Shown: positions 61,857-64,000 of the stretch, piece by piece
How the letters are laid out: each line of letters starts with the position of its first letter
How positions within the stretch are numbered: position 1 is the stretch's first letter
Source of the DNA: Flavobacteriales bacterium
GTDB lineage: Bacteria > Bacteroidota > Bacteroidia > NS11-12g > UBA955
Direction: 5' to 3'
Length of the DNA: 64,000 nt
NCBI GenBank assembly: GCA_947496375.1
Contig: CANMCY010000012.1
Span: forward strand, 1-64,000
The notes under the pieces: model-generated
The model's input: only the letters and a program-made list of their open reading frames with translations
Database searches by the model: none
Told to the model about the DNA's origin: nothing
Position numbers and translations under genes: made by a program

Positions 61857-64000
61857 ACCAGATATTTTGCAGTTTCGTTTATAGGATTTTGATTAAATTC
61901 AAAAGGATTATTTGCGGATTCAAATGCACCATTTGAGTTTGGTCGAGTTTCCATTTCCTCTAAAATTAAATTCAATTTTGAATATTTTTTCATCGCAGAA
62001 AAAACAATAGCCCGTAAAGTAAAAAGCTTGGATTGCTCAGTATTGTTAAATTTCTCCCATGTCTTCAGTTGTCCTTTATTTAACAGGCAAACATATTTTT
62101 TAAACAATTCAGGATTTAAGCCATAGCCGCCTGTATACGTGTTATAAAACCGGAATACATAATCATTAAATGCATTGGATATTTTTGTATGTTGGGCTAT
62201 AGACCCTAACACAGTTTGAATTGAGGCAGCTATCTTTTCGGAATCAGAGATTTCCAGACAGTGTTCCACAACCAGATCAAGCACAAAAGCCTGGAATACA
62301 CTACTTTTTATCTGTTTAATAAGATACAAAGCATTCTCAATAAACTGCTCCTTTTGAGCTTGGCTCAGACTTGTCTTTATTTCACTCAGTAACTCATCTC
62401 GATTACATGCTATTATCTTATTTTCATTTATATAATATTTAACCGCTATTTTCCTGAAAGGACTTTTAATATGGTTATATATTTGGGGTAGTTTTTCGGC
62501 AGCTATAACTTCTTTTTTCAGCAAATCTCTAATAACATCAGCAAATATGACTATATAGTCCTTTTTTAAGAGCTCTGATAACACAGTTTTCATCCAAAAC
62601 AAAAATGGTTCGTTATTTCTTTGACTGATGTGAAAATTCATTAATTTCAAACCTGTTTCAATGGAAACATCGGAATTGGCAAACTTCTTTCTCAATTGTT
62701 CCTCTACCCTGTTTGCATCATCATTTGCTTCATTTTTCTTTAGAAATGCATATGTTTCAAGAATAAGACCCATTTGCTCATTGGGATGTTTGTCTATTTG
62801 CCAAATTGCAATATCTGCCATTTTCTTTACCGAAGCAGGCAGATTTTTATTGAGCATTAACCGGAGAAGAATAGTGTTATAATTTGGCGTTATTTTAGTT
62901 TGTTGGAACAGTGGATTTAATCTTTTGGTCTTTTGGCTTTTATCTTTCAAATCATTGATTATGTTTATCATTTCTACAGCAAGCACGCGAGAGATTTTTT
63001 GCTTTTGATATTTTTCAGCATGCAAGCAAATCCATTCGAGTACATTCAGTTTGCTATCGGTTGTGGCCACTTGTTTATAATGGCTTAGGATATATACATA
63101 AATGCGTTTCTGTAATTTTTTATTTCTGTGTATATGGTCACAACATTTTGACAGGGTCGCTAAATTTAGTAGCTCATTATTATTCTGGACGATTTCATTA
63201 AGCAGAATGTGGCAGTAGCGAACATCAGGCCTTATACCTATTTCATCCATATGCTGCATCACTGCGCAAATACATTGTAATTTTAAGGCTTCGGAAGGGA
63301 TAGTAGTGATAATTGCTCTTTGCATCGCTATTGCTTCATTTCTTAAAGCAATGTTTTTAGAGACTACTTTATTCAAACATTCTATTTTAAAATTGTATTT
63401 TTCGACCTTTATATTTTTATACACATTACCATACATATTGACCCGTTTTTCAGCATTTTTATCAATAGCATCTATGATTTCAGCTATTCTGGCTATATCA
63501 TGGGTTTGCAATTCTCTGTCGAGTATTTTTTCTATATTATGGATATAATTTTCCTGTTGTGAGTCCAGTTTTATTATTTTAATAAGCAGGGAAAGATTGT
63601 AATGCTCATGTGCCAGCAAGCCCGTGATGTTTTGGGGATGTTTCCACCAGTCCATTCTGTCTACACCCAATTGAAATAGGGCTGCCTGATACCTGTAAAT
63701 CATTTTCAGCGGATAGTATTCGGGCCATCGGACATTGAATTTTTCCTCATTCAATGAAAACAAATCAAAGAGAATATTAACAGTACTGCGAATGAATCTT
63801 TCTGTAAATTTATGTCTGCCTGTAAGCAGCAGTTCATGGAATAGCAACAGAATCATTTTTGCCTTCCGCACACCGCTAAAGGTATTCAGTCTGTCGGCAA
63901 GTAATTCTGTATTTTCTGATTCAAGAATGGCGTAAATATCCTTAAAACTGTTTTGTTCCTGATGCTGAGCAGTTAGCAATTTTAAAGCTGCTTCGTACGC
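61853..64000 (-). CDS. Large helical-solenoid protein, 5' end cut by window
   Basis: An open frame of 716 codons enters from the right window edge and ends at 61853. The frame has no stop at its upstream end (it reads AYEAALKLLTAQHQEQ into the body), so the TTG at 63979 is not the true start and the gene continues outside. The protein is helical and hydrophilic throughout, with repeats like AYEAALKLL, LARIAEIIDAIDKN and VFQAFVLDLVVEHCLE, resembling HEAT/ARM arrays. It is coupled by ATGA to the gene at 60132. What precedes it is unknown; a catalytic or ATPase domain upstream is possible. Confidence 0.65.
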   Translation of the reverse strand, partial: AYEAALKLLTAQHQEQNSFKDIYAILESENTELLADRLNTFSGVRKAKMILLLFHELLLTGRHKFTERFIRSTVNILFDLFSLNEEKFNVRWPEYYPLKMIYRYQAALFQLGVDRMDWWKHPQNITGLLAHEHYNLSLLIKIIKLDSQQENYIHNIEKILDRELQTHDIARIAEIIDAIDKNAEKRVNMYGNVYKNIKVEKYNFKIECLNKVVSKNIALRNEAIAMQRAIITTIPSEALKLQCICAVMQHMDEIGIRPDVRYCHILLNEIVQNNNELLNLATLSKCCDHIHRNKKLQKRIYVYILSHYKQVATTDSKLNVLEWICLHAEKYQKQKISRVLAVEMINIINDLKDKSQKTKRLNPLFQQTKITPNYNTILLRLMLNKNLPASVKKMADIAIWQIDKHPNEQMGLILETYAFLKKNEANDDANRVEEQLRKKFANSDVSIETGLKLMNFHISQRNNEPFLFWMKTVLSELLKKDYIVIFADVIRDLLKKEVIAAEKLPQIYNHIKSPFRKIAVKYYINENKIIACNRDELLSEIKTSLSQAQKEQFIENALYLIKQIKSSVFQAFVLDLVVEHCLEISDSEKIAASIQTVLGSIAQHTKISNAFNDYVFRFYNTYTGGYGLNPELFKKYVCLLNKGQLKTWEKFNNTEQSKLFTLRAIVFSAMKKYSKLNLILEEMETRPNSNGAFESANNPFEFNQNPINETAKYLV

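Overview
ORGANISM. The window comes from a chromosome of the phylum Bacteroidota. The evidence is a type IX secretion sorting domain (41257-41781), FISUMP and DUF1566 proteins, DUF2851 and DUF4407, a short MenE, a beta-barrel of the DUF481 type, promoters resembling the Bacteroidota -7 box TAnnTTTG, and almost no Shine-Dalgarno sites. A proton-pumping rhodopsin with its own retinal-making enzyme points to a sunlit, probably freshwater or marine, free-living species. I cannot resolve the genus.

LAYOUT. 1-2.2 kb: a cut DUF2851 gene, intergenic hairpins and a secreted DUF1566 protein. 2.5-19.3 kb: an AT-rich accessory block. It holds small hypothetical genes, two paralogous membrane proteins with an outer-membrane barrel, a STAND/NACHT locus (8.35-16.5 kb), and a decay zone (16.7-18.6 kb) with an IS256 transposase stub, a GIY-YIG nuclease gene and two broken genes. 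19.4-19.9 kb: tRNA-Pro(GGG) with a second copy of its 3' end about 300 bp away, marking a probable integration hot spot. 20-31.4 kb: core metabolism (membrane cytochrome c, amino-acid dehydrogenase, AnmK, PLP enzyme, MenE), a TraB operon, an AAA+ ATPase and a two-component system. 31.6-35.4 kb: a vWA protein, a glutamine amidotransferase and a DUF6717-like gene; two of these promoters share a palindrome. 35.5-38.3 kb: the phototrophy pair. 38.6-41.8 kb: ATP-grasp and cell-surface proteins. 42-48.3 kb: a seven-gene membrane operon with two transglutaminase-like proteins and two DUF4407-like proteins, closed by a strong terminator. 48.6-64 kb: a second AT-rich accessory block with a MoxR ATPase, a metallopeptidase-like/vWA protein, modular sensor-like proteins, an orphan winged-helix/solenoid protein and two more solenoid proteins, the last cut by the window end.

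HOW THE GENES WORK TOGETHER. The most unusual part is 8350-16525. One gene encodes a NACHT-type STAND ATPase preceded by two repeats of a HEPN-like domain, but it stops where such proteins normally continue into a winged helix and sensor repeats. The next three overlapping genes each begin with the same near-identical 82-residue segment, which looks like the missing winged-helix part, and then continue into different TPR arrays. I infer a split STAND immune or stress system in which one ATPase/effector can use several interchangeable sensors. The second accessory block repeats the theme of a constant module joined to variable recognition domains (52045 and 53173) next to a MoxR-vWA pair. The rhodopsin locus makes its own chromophore through a lycopene cyclase-Blh fusion, which would turn lycopene into beta-carotene and then retinal.
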